A DNA stretch of 48,955 bases from Mycobacterium sp. E1214 (GCF_001666755.1 NZ_LZJC01000142.1:1-48955), one strand, 5' to 3'; shown: positions 25,109 to 34,123, counted from the stretch's first letter. A program made the numbers and translations. Notes: a model not told the origin generated them from the sequence alone.

Positions 25109-27079
25109 TCAGGGGCGGGGCGCCGCGCCGATTCCGCGCCACTCGTAGATTTTGGCTCCGCCGTTGTCGTAGATCAGGGCCCACGACTTCGACTTATCCA
25201 GTGACACTAGTCCTTCCGGTACCGCGAAACCCCGAACCGTCGGCGCGCTGGTGTAGATGTACCGGATATTGAGCGCCTTAATCGCCTCGACGACGCGCGG
25301 ATCGGAATCACCCCGCCGGGCGAAGGCCCAGAAGATGTAGCGGTTGGGGCCGGGGCCCATTTGCTGCGGGTAATCGTAGTGGGTCCACAGCGGGTGCAGA
25401 TCGGCGACGGCGTACATCCAGGCGGTGCCGTCGGTGTTGGCGTTGCCGATCGTGGTGGTGTGGGCGCCGGGCAGCGTGGCCAGGTACGCCATCGCCATCA
25501 GGTCGCGCTGGTCGATGATCACCGAGTCGTACTTGTCGCCCATCAACACCAGGTGGCGGTAGAGGTAGTGCCGGCCGGTCAGGACGGTGGTGAGCACCAG
25601 CAGGATCGCCGTGGCCGACGCCCACACCGGCGCGGGCAGGGGCCTGCGTCGGCTGACGACGCGCTTGGCGCCGGCCACCACCGCCGTGACGAGGGCGAAC
25701 ACCGCGACCCCGGCCATCGGTTCGAGCAGCAGGGCGATGGCGGCGGAGATCCGCCGCGGGTCTTTGTAGAAGAACTCCCCGAACACCCCCGCCACCGCGC
25801 CGATCGGCCCGCCGAGCGGATTGCCGGCGTCGACGTCCACGATCACCAGCAGCAGCCACACCGTCAGCGGCCACCAGATCCGCTTCACCAGGAAGATCAG
25901 GCCCCCGACGGCCGTGACCGCCATCAGCCCGTACTGCACCGGGAAGTCGTTGAGGTGGCGGGAGTGCTGCATCACGGCGTCGAAGATGCCGCGCTTTTTG
26001 CTCAGGTGGGTGAGGAACGAGTGGCCCGCGATGATGTCTTCCTGCTGGCGCACGCTGATGAATTGCGGCAACAGGATCAACCCGGCGGTGATCGCGACGA
26101 TCGCCAATGGGATGACGTCGGCCAGCCTGCCGCGGACCGGGTGCCGCAGCGCGTCCAGCAGCCACCAGGCCGCCAGCAGCAACAAGACGATCGCGCCGCC
26201 GGTGATGTGCACCGACATCACGCCGACCAGCGCCAGCACCGCCGCCGGGATGCGGTCGCGGTGCCCCAACGTGGAGGTGATCAGGACGAACGTCGGGACG
26301 GCGACCCCGTAGGAAGCCAGGTTGGGCATCGCCGCGACGCCGAACTCGACGTAGGGCACCGCGGTGAACGACGCCGACAGCGCGGCGGCGGTGGCCGCCG
26401 CCCCCGCGGTGCGCCATTCGCAGGCGAGGGGACGCAGCAGGCGCCAGGTCAACACGGCCGCGCTCGACGGGAACAGCCACACCGACGCCGCCACCGCGTT
26501 GAGGGTGTAACCGGTGGTCGGCGCCGCGCCGGTGAGCTGACAGAACACCGCGGTCAGCGCGTGGAAGACGGACGGGTAGTAGAGCAGCTGGTGGGTCTCG
26601 ACGTTGCGCAGCTCGCCCATGTGCGTCGAGGAGGCCTGGCCGGTGTCCAGGATGAAGCGCACCTCGTTGGCGTGCCACACCGCGTCCCAGGTGCTCGGGA
26701 TCGTCTGCCAGTGCGTCAACCCCCGATAGGCCGCCCACATGGTGAGCAGGGCGCCCAGCAGGACCCCGGCCGCCACCGTGATCGCGGGCCCGCGACCGGC
26801 CCCCCGGGACTCCGCGTCGGTGTCGCGGAACCGCGACAGCAGCAGCTGCAGCACCGTCATCACCAGGCACACCGCGGCCAGCGCGGCCAGCGCGGTCCAG
26901 CCGTTCCAGGGGATTCCGAGGGCACCGAACGGGATGATGGCCAGGGCCACGACGCCGTAGGTCAGCGCCGGGCCCACCGCGATAGCGGTCGGCCACGAAA
27001 GCTGGGTGATACGTGCGATGGTCGTCCCTGGCGCTATCAGCAAAAACAACGCGATCAGCGTTCCGAACCACAGCCCCAC
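25109..27079 (-). CDS. Polytopic membrane protein of glycolipid synthesis (Rv3779-like)
   Basis: A 656-aa protein with about 12-14 membrane helices (GLWFGTLIALFLLIAPG first) and a soluble C-terminal domain of about 130 residues (from LVLMGDKYDS to YEWRGIGAAP), the shape of GT-C glycosyltransferases (DUF6541 type). The M. tuberculosis homologue Rv3779 has been linked to polyprenyl-phospho-mannose synthesis and phosphatidylinositol mannosides. The GTG at 27079 starts at the conserved GLWFGT block; an upstream start at 27199 would overlap the divergent gene. Its stop lies 21 bases before the bpa start. Confidence 0.85.
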   Translation of the reverse strand: MGLWFGTLIALFLLIAPGTTIARITQLSWPTAIAVGPALTYGVVALAIIPFGALGIPWNGWTALAALAAVCLVMTVLQLLLSRFRDTDAESRGAGRGPAITVAAGVLLGALLTMWAAYRGLTHWQTIPSTWDAVWHANEVRFILDTGQASSTHMGELRNVETHQLLYYPSVFHALTAVFCQLTGAAPTTGYTLNAVAASVWLFPSSAAVLTWRLLRPLACEWRTAGAAATAAALSASFTAVPYVEFGVAAMPNLASYGVAVPTFVLITSTLGHRDRIPAAVLALVGVMSVHITGGAIVLLLLAAWWLLDALRHPVRGRLADVIPLAIVAITAGLILLPQFISVRQQEDIIAGHSFLTHLSKKRGIFDAVMQHSRHLNDFPVQYGLMAVTAVGGLIFLVKRIWWPLTVWLLLVIVDVDAGNPLGGPIGAVAGVFGEFFYKDPRRISAAIALLLEPMAGVAVFALVTAVVAGAKRVVSRRRPLPAPVWASATAILLVLTTVLTGRHYLYRHLVLMGDKYDSVIIDQRDLMAMAYLATLPGAHTTTIGNANTDGTAWMYAVADLHPLWTHYDYPQQMGPGPNRYIFWAFARRGDSDPRVVEAIKALNIRYIYTSAPTVRGFAVPEGLVSLDKSKSWALIYDNGGAKIYEWRGIGAAPRP

Positions 27080-27197
27080 TCGACTAGTATGGCTGGCCGG
27101 GAGCCCTGGCTTGGGAGGCCACCGACTGGCCGGAATCTCCGTGGCACCCGCTACCGTTGCAATTTCGCCGAAAAGCGGACGCCTTAAGGTGGCTGGC

Positions 27198-28394
27198 ATG
27201 GCTTACGACGTCGCCCGGGTGCGCGGACTGCATCCGTCGCTGGGTGACGGGTGGGTGCACTTCGACGCGCCCGCCGGCATGTTGATCCCCGATTCCGTCG
27301 CGACCACGGTGTCGACGGCGTTCCGCCGGTCGGGTCCCACCACGGTCGGCGCGCACCCGTCGGCGCAGCGCAGCGCCGCCGTGTTGGAGGCGGCGCGGGC
27401 GGCGGTGGCCGACCTGTTCAACGTGGACGCCGCGGGCGTCGTTCTGGGCGCGGACCGGGCGATCCTGCTGTCGGCGTTGGCCGAGGCGTCGTCGTCGCGG
27501 GCGGGGCTCGGCTACGAGGTGATCGTCAGCCGCCTCGACGACGAGGCGAACATCGCCCCGTGGCTGCGGGCCGCGCACCGATACGGCGCCAAGGTGAAGT
27601 GGGCCGAGATCGACATCGAGACCGGCGAGCTCCCGACCTGGCAGTGGGAGGGCTTGATCGGCAAGGCCACCCGGCTGGTCGCCGTCGCCTCGGCGTCGGC
27701 GACCCTGGGCACCGTCACCGACCTGCGCGCGATGACCAAGCTGGTGCACGACGTCGGCGGCCTGGCGGTGGTGGACCACTCCGCCGCGGCGCCCTACCGG
27801 TTGCTGGACCTGAAGGAGACCGACGTCGACGTGGTGGCGGTCAACGCCGCGGCGTGGGGCGGACCTCCGATCGGGGCCATCGTGTTCCGGGACCCGGCGC
27901 TGCTCAACTCGTTCACGTCCATCTCGACGGACCCCAAGGCCACCGGCGCGGCGCGCCTGGAAACCGGGGCCCACCAGTTCGGCCTGCTCGCCGGGGTGGT
28001 GGCCAGCATCGAATACCTGGCAGCGCTGGACGAATCGGCCCGCGGCAGCCGCCGCGAGCGCCTGGCCGTGTCGATGCAGTCCTCCGCGTCGTACCTGAAC
28101 CGGATCTACGACTACCTGATGGTGTCGTTGCGGTCGCTGCCGCTGGTGATGGTGATCGGCCGGCCCGAGGTGCGCATCCCGGTCGTCAGTTTCGCGTTGA
28201 ACGGGGTGCCCGCCGAGCGGGTGGTGCAGCGGCTGGCCGACAACGGCATCCTGGCCGTCACCAACGAGAATTCCCGCGCGCTCGACGTGTTGGGCGTCAA
28301 CGACATCGGCGGCGCGGTCACGGTGGGCCTGGCCCACTACTCGACCACGGCCGAGGTCGACCAGTTGGTGCGGGCGCTGGCTTCCCTGGGCTGA
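27198..28394 (+). CDS. Class V aminotransferase-fold protein lacking the PLP lysine (Rv3778c-like)
   Basis: A 398-aa protein of the cysteine-desulfurase/aminotransferase V fold, same length as M. tuberculosis Rv3778c, sometimes called csd. The fold landmarks are there: DEANIAPW, VVDHSAAAPY with the pyridine-binding Asp, and the GGPPIGAIVF loop. In active relatives the loop reads SGHK-x-YGP with the Schiff-base lysine; here it is NAAAWGGPP (216-224), with no Lys and no His. As I recall Rv3778c, it also lacks Lys but keeps His. The desulfurase label is therefore doubtful. It is divergent from the Rv3779-like gene over a 118-bp promoter gap. Confidence 0.88.
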   Translation: MAYDVARVRGLHPSLGDGWVHFDAPAGMLIPDSVATTVSTAFRRSGPTTVGAHPSAQRSAAVLEAARAAVADLFNVDAAGVVLGADRAILLSALAEASSSRAGLGYEVIVSRLDDEANIAPWLRAAHRYGAKVKWAEIDIETGELPTWQWEGLIGKATRLVAVASASATLGTVTDLRAMTKLVHDVGGLAVVDHSAAAPYRLLDLKETDVDVVAVNAAAWGGPPIGAIVFRDPALLNSFTSISTDPKATGAARLETGAHQFGLLAGVVASIEYLAALDESARGSRRERLAVSMQSSASYLNRIYDYLMVSLRSLPLVMVIGRPEVRIPVVSFALNGVPAERVVQRLADNGILAVTNENSRALDVLGVNDIGGAVTVGLAHYSTTAEVDQLVRALASLG

Positions 28395-28395
28395 C

Positions 28396-28411
28396 GCCGG
28401 GTCAGCCCGGC
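28396..28411. terminator. Short hairpin between convergent genes
   Basis: GCCGGG (28396-28401) pairs with CCCGGC (28406-28411) across TCAG, in the 7-bp gap between the two convergent stops and overlapping the end of the quinone oxidoreductase gene. No U-tract is present. Confidence 0.4.
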
Positions 28412-29379
28412 ACCGTCAGCACGATCTTCCCGGTCACATCGCCGGCCTGCAGCCGCTGGTGCGCCTCGCCGGCCCGCTCGATGGGGACGCGGGCGCCGAT
28501 GACCGGGCGCACCCGCCCGTCGCCGATCATCGGCCACACCTTGGCGGTGACCGCCTGGACGATCTCGGTCTTGCTGTTGGGTCCGGTCACGGGCCGCGCC
28601 CGCAGCGTGGTGCCGATGACCCGCGCCCGCTTCATCAAAAGCTTGGCGATGTTGAGCTCGCCTTTGATGCCGCCCTGCATGCCGATGATGACGATCTGCC
28701 CGTCGGTGGCCAGGGCGTCGACGTTGCGGTCCAGGTAGGCCGCGCCCATGATGTCGAGGATGACGTCGGCGCCGTCGGTCTCGTCGCGCAGCCGCGCGAC
28801 GAAATCCTCGTCGCGATAGTTGATCGTGATCTCGGCGCCCAGCTGGCGGCAGAATTCGAGCTTGTCCGCCGAGCCGGCGGTCACGGCCACCCGGGCCCCG
28901 ATCGCCCGCGCGATCTGGATGGCGTGGCTGCCGATACCGCTGGCGCCGCCGTGGATCAGCAGCAGTTGGCCCGCGCCCAAATGGGCGGTCAGTACCAGGT
29001 TGGACCACACCGTGCATGCCACTTCCGGAAGGCCCGCGGCGTCGATCAGGTCGACGCCGGAGGGGATGGGCAGCAGCTGACCGGCGGGGACGGCGACGCG
29101 CTCGGCGTACCCGCCGCCGGAGAGCAGCGCGCAAACCTCTTGCCCGACAGACCAATCGGCAACGCCCTCGCCGGTCTCGGCGACGACGCCGGACACCTCC
29201 ATGCCCAGCGTTTCGCTCGCCCCCGGCGGCGGCGGGTATTTGCCGGCCGCCTGTAACACGTCGGCGCGGTTCACGCCGGCCGCGGCCACCCGGATCACCA
29301 CCTCCCCGGCGCCGGCGGACACGTCGGGGACTTCTTGCCAGGACAGTCGATCGGCGGCTTCGGCGACGATGGCGCGCAT
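28402..29379 (-). CDS. NADPH:quinone oxidoreductase, MDR family (Rv3777-like)
   Basis: A 325-aa zinc-free medium-chain reductase. The N-terminal GroES-like part has AAGVNRADVLQAAGKYPPPPG, followed by a Rossmann domain with LLIHGGASGIGSHAIQIA (NADPH motif) and the NYRDEDF and MQGGIKGELNI blocks of the PIG3/QOR subgroup. It probably reduces quinones or other electrophiles by single or hydride transfer in the cytosol. ATG at 29379 was chosen; an in-frame GTG at 29388 adds 3 residues. It stands alone between a convergent gene and tRNA-Ser. Confidence 0.9.
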   Translation of the reverse strand: MRAIVAEAADRLSWQEVPDVSAGAGEVVIRVAAAGVNRADVLQAAGKYPPPPGASETLGMEVSGVVAETGEGVADWSVGQEVCALLSGGGYAERVAVPAGQLLPIPSGVDLIDAAGLPEVACTVWSNLVLTAHLGAGQLLLIHGGASGIGSHAIQIARAIGARVAVTAGSADKLEFCRQLGAEITINYRDEDFVARLRDETDGADVILDIMGAAYLDRNVDALATDGQIVIIGMQGGIKGELNIAKLLMKRARVIGTTLRARPVTGPNSKTEIVQAVTAKVWPMIGDGRVRPVIGARVPIERAGEAHQRLQAGDVTGKIVLTVPG

Positions 29380-29459
29380 GTCGGCCACGCTACTAGCCGC
29401 GGTTACCGGCCGCCGACGCCGAGGTCCGGGCGCCAGCCAACTCGACTAGCCTTACCCGT

Positions 29460-29546
29460 GGTGGCGTGGCAGAGCGGCCTAATGCACTCGCCTTGAAAGC
29501 GAGAGACGGCTAACAACGTCCGGGGGTTCAAATCCCTCCGCCACCG
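29460..29546 (+). tRNA. tRNA-Ser (UGA)
   Basis: An 87-nt class II tRNA. Acceptor GGTGGCG pairs with CGCCACC, discriminator G; anticodon stem CTCGC/GCGAG with loop CTTGAAA gives anticodon TGA; a long variable arm and T loop TTCAAAT are present. The CCA is not encoded. Confidence 0.95.
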
Positions 29547-29564
29547 CCAGGCCAGCCGCCGCCG

Positions 29565-30671
29565 TCAGTGCAGCGTCGGCGCGTAGCGCAGCACGGCGGC
29601 GACCCCGTCGGCAGGCTCGATCCGTTCGTCGGTGCGCACCAGCGCCGCCCCGACCGAGACCGCGAACGCGGGCAGCGCCTCGTCGGCCCGCAGGATCTTG
29701 TCGGGGGCCGCGCCCTGCTCGGAGAGCACGTTCTCGTTCGGCGCGACGGTCGTCAGTCCCTCGTCGGCCACCACGGTCGCGTCGCCGATGTCGCCGATGA
29801 TCAGCGTCTCCACGGCACCCTGCCGCAACGCCGAGCACACCGCCCCCAAGCCCTCGGCCGCCAGGCCGGAGTCTCGCCCGATTTCGGCCGTAAAGCGTTG
29901 CGCCGCTTCGTCGATGGTCCGCAACTGGCGCTTGAGGAACTCCGCCTCGATGGCGTGCTCGATCTCGCCGAAGTCGTGACCGCTGTGGCGGGCGCCGACC
30001 TCGAGCGGCACCGCCCGGTCCGCCAGGCGCTGGGGCAGCGCGGCGAGCAGGTCGGAGCGGGACCGGACCTCGCCAACGACGAAGACGACTTCGATGCCCT
30101 TGTCGTCGACCAGTTCCGCCACCCGGTCGGCGACGGCGCGCACGTTCTTGCGGGCGGCTTCGTCGGTGCGCTGCTGGGGATCGCCGTATCCGGCGTTCTC
30201 CGCGCCCGCGGCCTTGTGCACCGGGTGCCCGCCGCCGTCGACGGTTTCGCTGCGCAGCGTGCCGCCGATCTGGGTGGTGATGTCGGCGCCGCTGTGGTCG
30301 ACGACCACCAGAACGTAATCCGGGTGGTCGAAGCTGTGCTCGAGAATCGGTACCAGGTAAGGCAATTCGGACACCCGGACCACGCTGGTGGCGGCGGCGC
30401 GGGCCAAATGCTCGTTGATCAGCACGCCGGTGGCGCCCGCGATCACCGCCCGCCCGCTGCGGCCGACCGGCGGGCGCAGGTCCCGCACGGCGCTCTCGAT
30501 CCCGTCGACGACGCTCTGCTCGGCGCCCTGCTTCTCCAGCTCCTCCTTGACCGCGCGCCACTTGAGGTCGAGTTGAGCCTCAGCGTCGTGGGTGTCGTGC
30601 GAGTCGTCGAAGTAGACCGAGGCGAACGGCCCCGGCGCGTCCAGTACCTTGCGGAAGCGTTCAGAATCCAT
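29565..30671 (-). CDS. Bacterial eRF1-family release-factor-like protein (Rv2629-like)
   Basis: A 368-aa protein of the bacterial/archaeal eRF1 (baeRF) group, related to M. tuberculosis Rv2629. It has an N-terminal domain with FASVYFDDSHDTHDAE, a central RNase H-like domain with VDHSGADI, and a C-terminal ribosomal-L7Ae-like domain with LIIGDIGDATVV. The conserved region around GYGDPQQRTDEAARKN takes the place of the catalytic GGQ loop of true release factors. Roles in ribosome rescue or hibernation have been suggested for the family. ATG at 30671 is followed by a clean N-terminus; longer in-frame starts run over the next gene. Confidence 0.85.
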   Translation of the reverse strand: MDSERFRKVLDAPGPFASVYFDDSHDTHDAEAQLDLKWRAVKEELEKQGAEQSVVDGIESAVRDLRPPVGRSGRAVIAGATGVLINEHLARAAATSVVRVSELPYLVPILEHSFDHPDYVLVVVDHSGADITTQIGGTLRSETVDGGGHPVHKAAGAENAGYGDPQQRTDEAARKNVRAVADRVAELVDDKGIEVVFVVGEVRSRSDLLAALPQRLADRAVPLEVGARHSGHDFGEIEHAIEAEFLKRQLRTIDEAAQRFTAEIGRDSGLAAEGLGAVCSALRQGAVETLIIGDIGDATVVADEGLTTVAPNENVLSEQGAAPDKILRADEALPAFAVSVGAALVRTDERIEPADGVAAVLRYAPTLH

Positions 30672-30717
30672 GTCTTGATGGTTGCCCCGCCGGTGGGGGC
30701 ACAAACCTCGGCGGAAC

Positions 30718-30909
30718 CTAGTAGCTGCGGTCGCCCTCGCTGTCGTCGAAGAAGCGCCATTCGCCGTCGCTTTCGACCTCCATGCGCCAGCCCAGCTCGT
30801 TGCCTTCGACCTTGTTGTCGGCGAACCATGCGTGCGCTTTGTCGGCGCTTTCAATGTCCTTCGTGGCGACGACGTCGCCCTTGGGGTTGAGCACTCGGTA
30901 GGTAGCCAT
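30718..30909 (-). CDS. Small conserved mycobacterial protein
   Basis: A 63-aa acidic protein, MATYRVLNPKGDVVATK then a helix DKAHAWFADN and a beta stretch WRMEVESDGEWRFFDD. The alternating beta/alpha/beta pattern and clean ATG at 30909 suggest a real small domain. I do not know a function. It is 46 bp upstream of the release-factor-like gene on the same strand and may be co-transcribed. Confidence 0.65.
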   Translation of the reverse strand: MATYRVLNPKGDVVATKDIESADKAHAWFADNKVEGNELGWRMEVESDGEWRFFDDSEGDRSY

Positions 30910-30939
30910 GCCCGGCAGTGTTCCCACCTCCGGGCGATG

Positions 30940-32178
30940 TCAACCGCCGGTTATTTCGGCGGTGATCGTGTCCAGCAGGGCGGTGTACCGCTTGGCTTCG
31001 GGGTCGCGCCCGGGCTTTCCGCTGCTGATGACGCCGGCGGCCAGGCCGCGCGCGGGGTCCGCCCACAGGGCGATGTTGACCAGGCCGAGGTTGCCGAACG
31101 CGTGGGGCGCATTGCGGCCGAACGGCCCCCACCTTTTGGTGCCCAGGATCCATCCGGTGCCCCACCGGGCAGGTTGCAGGCCGACGGCGAAATCCGGCCG
31201 CAGCCGTCGGCATTCCTGCACCGCGCCGTACATCGTCTCCGGGCTGAGCACCCGCACTCCGTCGAGTTCGCCGCCGCGGCGCCATATTTCGGCGAACCGC
31301 GACATCTCGTTGGCCGTCGACACGGTGTTGGACGACGGGATGATGGTGTTGAGGAACAGGGGAGTGTTGGTGATCGGGATCATCTCGTGCACGGTCCCGC
31401 CGATCGCCTTGCGGAAAATGGCGGCCACCACGGGCGGCAACGGCCGGCCGGTGGCATGACTGGGCGCCACCAGCGGCAAATCCTGTTGCGAGACACCGAA
31501 ATTCGTCCACCGGAAGCCGAGAGGCTGCAGGATCTCGGTGGCCAGGATCTCGCGGATCTCCGTGCCGGTGGCCGCGTAGACAAGCTCACGCACCAGCGGT
31601 CCCCAGGTCAGCGCGTGGTAGATGTGCACCAGGCCGGGGCGGTAGAGCGGGCGCAGTTCGCTCAGCTTCTGCTGGGCGTACTCGTGGTCGTCGGCGCGCT
31701 TGACGTCGGGCCGCGGGCCGGTGGGGAAGGGCAGCCCGGCGCTGTGCGTCATCACGTGCCGGATGGTGATGCGGTCCTTGCCGTGGCTGGTGAAGGTCGG
31801 AATGTATTCGCAGACACGGTCGTCGAGCGCGAACACACCGCGCTCGACGAGCATGTGGATCACGGTGGCGGCGATGCCCTTGGCGGCCGAATACACGCAG
31901 AAGGGCGTGTCCGGAGTAACGGGGATTTTCTCGGCGTCGGGCGCATCCGTCGGGGCGTTGCCCCAGCCGTGGCCGATCGCCCGGTTGAGCACCACGCGCC
32001 CGTGCTGGCGCAGGCACAGCTGGATCGCCGGGTGAAAGCCCGCCTGGTACCAGTGCCGCGCGGCCTGCCAGATGCGTTCCACCGCGGCGCTGTCGATCTC
32101 GGAGTGGTCCTCGTCGCCGATCGACGTCACGGAGTCCAGGTCAGACGGGACGCGGATCCTGCCGTCGGGTGTCGTCAC
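30940..32178 (-). CDS. lipE: Serine hydrolase of the class C beta-lactamase fold (LipE)
   Basis: A 412-aa esterase/lipase with the beta-lactamase/penicillin-binding fold. The nucleophile motif SxxK is Ser97-Ala-Ala-Lys100 in YSAAKGIAA; the Tyr general base is in the YHALTWG block, and a C-terminal HAFGNLGLVN loop replaces the KTG strand. It probably cleaves short acyl esters; M. tuberculosis LipE (Rv3775) sits in the same place. GTG at 32178 gives a length close to LipE (415 aa) and leaves 19 bases after the echA21 stop; an ATG-type start at 32223 would overlap that gene. Confidence 0.85.
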   Translation of the reverse strand: MTTPDGRIRVPSDLDSVTSIGDEDHSEIDSAAVERIWQAARHWYQAGFHPAIQLCLRQHGRVVLNRAIGHGWGNAPTDAPDAEKIPVTPDTPFCVYSAAKGIAATVIHMLVERGVFALDDRVCEYIPTFTSHGKDRITIRHVMTHSAGLPFPTGPRPDVKRADDHEYAQQKLSELRPLYRPGLVHIYHALTWGPLVRELVYAATGTEIREILATEILQPLGFRWTNFGVSQQDLPLVAPSHATGRPLPPVVAAIFRKAIGGTVHEMIPITNTPLFLNTIIPSSNTVSTANEMSRFAEIWRRGGELDGVRVLSPETMYGAVQECRRLRPDFAVGLQPARWGTGWILGTKRWGPFGRNAPHAFGNLGLVNIALWADPARGLAAGVISSGKPGRDPEAKRYTALLDTITAEITGG

Positions 32179-32197
32179 GTCAGCGAGGGTACGTGGC

Positions 32198-33022
32198 TCA
32201 CTCGCCTCGGAATTGCGGCGCACGTTTTTCGAACGCCGCGGTGATGCCCTCGGTGAGGTCCTTCGACGGCAGGAACGCCGCGTTCCAGGCGGCGACGTAG
32301 CGCAGGCTCTCCGAGACCGCCGCGATGCGCTGCTGATCCAGGACGTCCTTGACGCCGTGCACGGTCAGCGGCGGGTTGGCGGCGATCTCGGCGGCGGTGG
32401 CGTGGGCGGCGGCCAGCGCGGCGTCGGCGTCGGCGTACACGTCGTTGACCAGGCCGATCTTCTCGGCGCGGGCGGCGTCGATGTCCTTGCCGGTCAGTGC
32501 CAGCTCGCGCAGGTGCCCGTCGCTGAGGATCCGGGGGAGCCGGGCCAGGCTGCCGACGTCGGCGACGATGGCCAGCTTGACCTCGCGCACCGAGAACTTG
32601 GCGTCGGCGCTGGCATAGCGGATGTCCACCGCGGAGATGAGGTCGACGCCGCCGCCGATGCACCAGCCGTGGACGGCGGCGATCGTGGGGGTCCGGCAGT
32701 CGGCGACCGCGGTGATCGCCGCCTGCATGCGCTTGATCTCGGCGTGGAAGTCCGCGCGTGGACGGGCCAGCGCGTCGCCGCCCAGCAGCGGGGTGAACGC
32801 CCCGCCCATCGCGGGCACGTCGAGCCCGTAGCTGAAGTTCCTGCCCGAGCCGGTCAGCACGATCGCGCGCACGTCGCGGTCGGCGTCCAGCGTCGCGAAC
32901 ACCTCCGGCATCTCCGCCCAGAACGCCGGGCCCATCGCGTTGCCCTTGCCCGGTCCGATCAAGGTCACCTGCGCGACCTGGTCTTTGGTCTCCACGGTGA
33001 CCGATTCGTATGCTTGCGCCAT
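32198..33022 (-). CDS. echA21: Crotonase-family enzyme EchA21, dienoyl-CoA isomerase-like
   Basis: A 274-aa crotonase, same length as Rv3774. The CoA oxyanion-hole strands are in NFSYGLDVPAM and HGWCIGGGVDLISAVDIRYA. The catalytic region reads EVKLAIVADVGSLARLPRI: the Glu of enoyl-CoA hydratases (second position of the PGAGG loop) is replaced, and the Asp in ADVGSLARLP matches delta(3,5)-delta(2,4)-dienoyl-CoA isomerases. It is therefore more likely an isomerase in oxidation of unsaturated fatty acids than a hydratase. It is divergent from the TIGR03086-type gene over 23 bp. Confidence 0.88.
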   Translation of the reverse strand: MAQAYESVTVETKDQVAQVTLIGPGKGNAMGPAFWAEMPEVFATLDADRDVRAIVLTGSGRNFSYGLDVPAMGGAFTPLLGGDALARPRADFHAEIKRMQAAITAVADCRTPTIAAVHGWCIGGGVDLISAVDIRYASADAKFSVREVKLAIVADVGSLARLPRILSDGHLRELALTGKDIDAARAEKIGLVNDVYADADAALAAAHATAAEIAANPPLTVHGVKDVLDQQRIAAVSESLRYVAAWNAAFLPSKDLTEGITAAFEKRAPQFRGE

Positions 33023-33045
33023 ATCGAGACCGTAGCGTGGGAAAC

Positions 33046-33630
33046 ATGCCCCGCGACTTGCGCCCCGGCCCGCATTCCCCGCCCACCGACGAGCTGCACA
33101 GCGCCGAAGACACCCTCGGCGTGCTGCAGCGGGTGCTGCACACCATCGCCGCCGACGACCTGTCGCGCCGGACGCCGTGCACGGAGTTCGACGTGGCACA
33201 ACTGACAACGCACCTGCTCAAGTCGATCGCGGGCGTCGGCGGCATGGCGGGAGCGCAGATCCCCGACTCCGACGAGGGCGACTCGGTGGAGCGCCGGGTC
33301 GTCGCCGCGGCCCGCCCGGCCGTCGACGCCTGGCACCGGCGCGGGCTGGACGGCACCGTGCCGTTCGGCAAAGGCCAGCTGCCGGCCAAGAACGCCTGCG
33401 CCATCCTGTCGATCGAATTCCTGGTGCACGCCTGGGATTACGCCGTGGCCGTCGGGCACGACCTGAACGCCCCGGAGCCGCTCTCGGAATACGTGCTGGG
33501 CCTGGCGCGGCAGGTCATCCGCCCGGAGATCCGCCGCGGCGCCGGCTTCGACGACCCCGTCGACGTGCCCGACGATGCCGGTGCCCTGGAGCAGCTGGTC
33601 GGCTTCACCGGCCGCGACCCGGCCCGCTAG
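33046..33630 (+). CDS. TIGR03086/DinB-like putative metal-binding protein (Rv3773c-like)
   Basis: A 194-aa helical-bundle protein of the same superfamily as the gene at 10496-11122. It has TPCTEFDVAQLTTHLLKSI in the first helix pair and FLVHAWDYAVAVG in the third, giving His residues for a metal site. Members are often annotated as TIGR03086 or maleylpyruvate isomerase-like; the substrate is unknown. ATG at 33046 gives the same length as Rv3773c. It ends at a perfect hairpin shared with the convergent gene. Confidence 0.85.
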   Translation: MPRDLRPGPHSPPTDELHSAEDTLGVLQRVLHTIAADDLSRRTPCTEFDVAQLTTHLLKSIAGVGGMAGAQIPDSDEGDSVERRVVAAARPAVDAWHRRGLDGTVPFGKGQLPAKNACAILSIEFLVHAWDYAVAVGHDLNAPEPLSEYVLGLARQVIRPEIRRGAGFDDPVDVPDDAGALEQLVGFTGRDPAR

Positions 33631-33637
33631 CGCTTCT

Positions 33638-33655
33638 GTAGGCGCGAGCGCCTAC
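33638..33655. terminator. Perfect hairpin between convergent genes
   Basis: GTAGGCGC and GCGCCTAC form a perfect 8-bp stem with only GA between them; allowing for loop constraints it is about 7 bp with a 4-nt loop. It lies exactly between the convergent stops and includes the TAG of the minus-strand gene, the expected place for a bidirectional terminator. Confidence 0.6.
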
Positions 33656-34113
33656 ACGCGCTCCAGATAGAAGTAGTAGTAGCGGCCGCTATCGCGGACG
33701 CCCTTGCCGTTCATGATGCCCATCACGGCGTCGTCGTCGATTCGCTTGAAGTGGTCGTGCACGGGCTGGCCGTCGTAGACCATCGTCGCGGTGACCTCGC
33801 CGCGGAACTCCTCGAGCCACAGGCTGGCCTCGCCCTTGCCCATCTCCTTGTTGGAGAACTTGTTGCCGTCGGCGTCCAGGCATACCAGCGGTTGCACGTC
33901 GCGCGCGGACACGAAGTTCTTGCCGAACCAGCCGGCCTTCTCGAGCTGCCCGTTCATCCGGTGGCCGGTGCGGAACTCGCCGCCCTTCCACTCACCGAGC
34001 ATGCCCTCGATGGTCGCGGGCGGTAGCGTCGCCCAAAACTCGTCGAGCTCGGCATCGGGGATGTCACCGTCGCGCTCCTTGAACTCGGTGAACAGCTTGC
34101 GCGCCAAGTCCAT
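33652..34113 (-). CDS. GXWXG/DUF4334-domain protein
   Basis: A 153-aa cytosolic protein with the GXWXG motif in MLGEWKGGEFRTGHRMNG (about 38-55), followed by a DUF4334 half with FVSARDVQPLVCLDADGN, GEASLWLEEFRGEVTATMVYD and a C-terminal GIMNGKGVRDSGRYYYFYL. The fold is known from structural genomics, but the function is not. ATG at 34113. It is 10 bp downstream of hisC2 on the same strand, so likely co-transcribed. Confidence 0.82.
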   Translation of the reverse strand: MDLARKLFTEFKERDGDIPDAELDEFWATLPPATIEGMLGEWKGGEFRTGHRMNGQLEKAGWFGKNFVSARDVQPLVCLDADGNKFSNKEMGKGEASLWLEEFRGEVTATMVYDGQPVHDHFKRIDDDAVMGIMNGKGVRDSGRYYYFYLERV

Positions 34114-34123
34114 GAGCGCTCCT

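Noticed and set aside
25361..27187. A 608-codon plus frame antisense to the Rv3779-like gene
   Set aside because: Extreme Gln/Arg/His/Asp content and no recognisable motif; shadow of the membrane protein gene.
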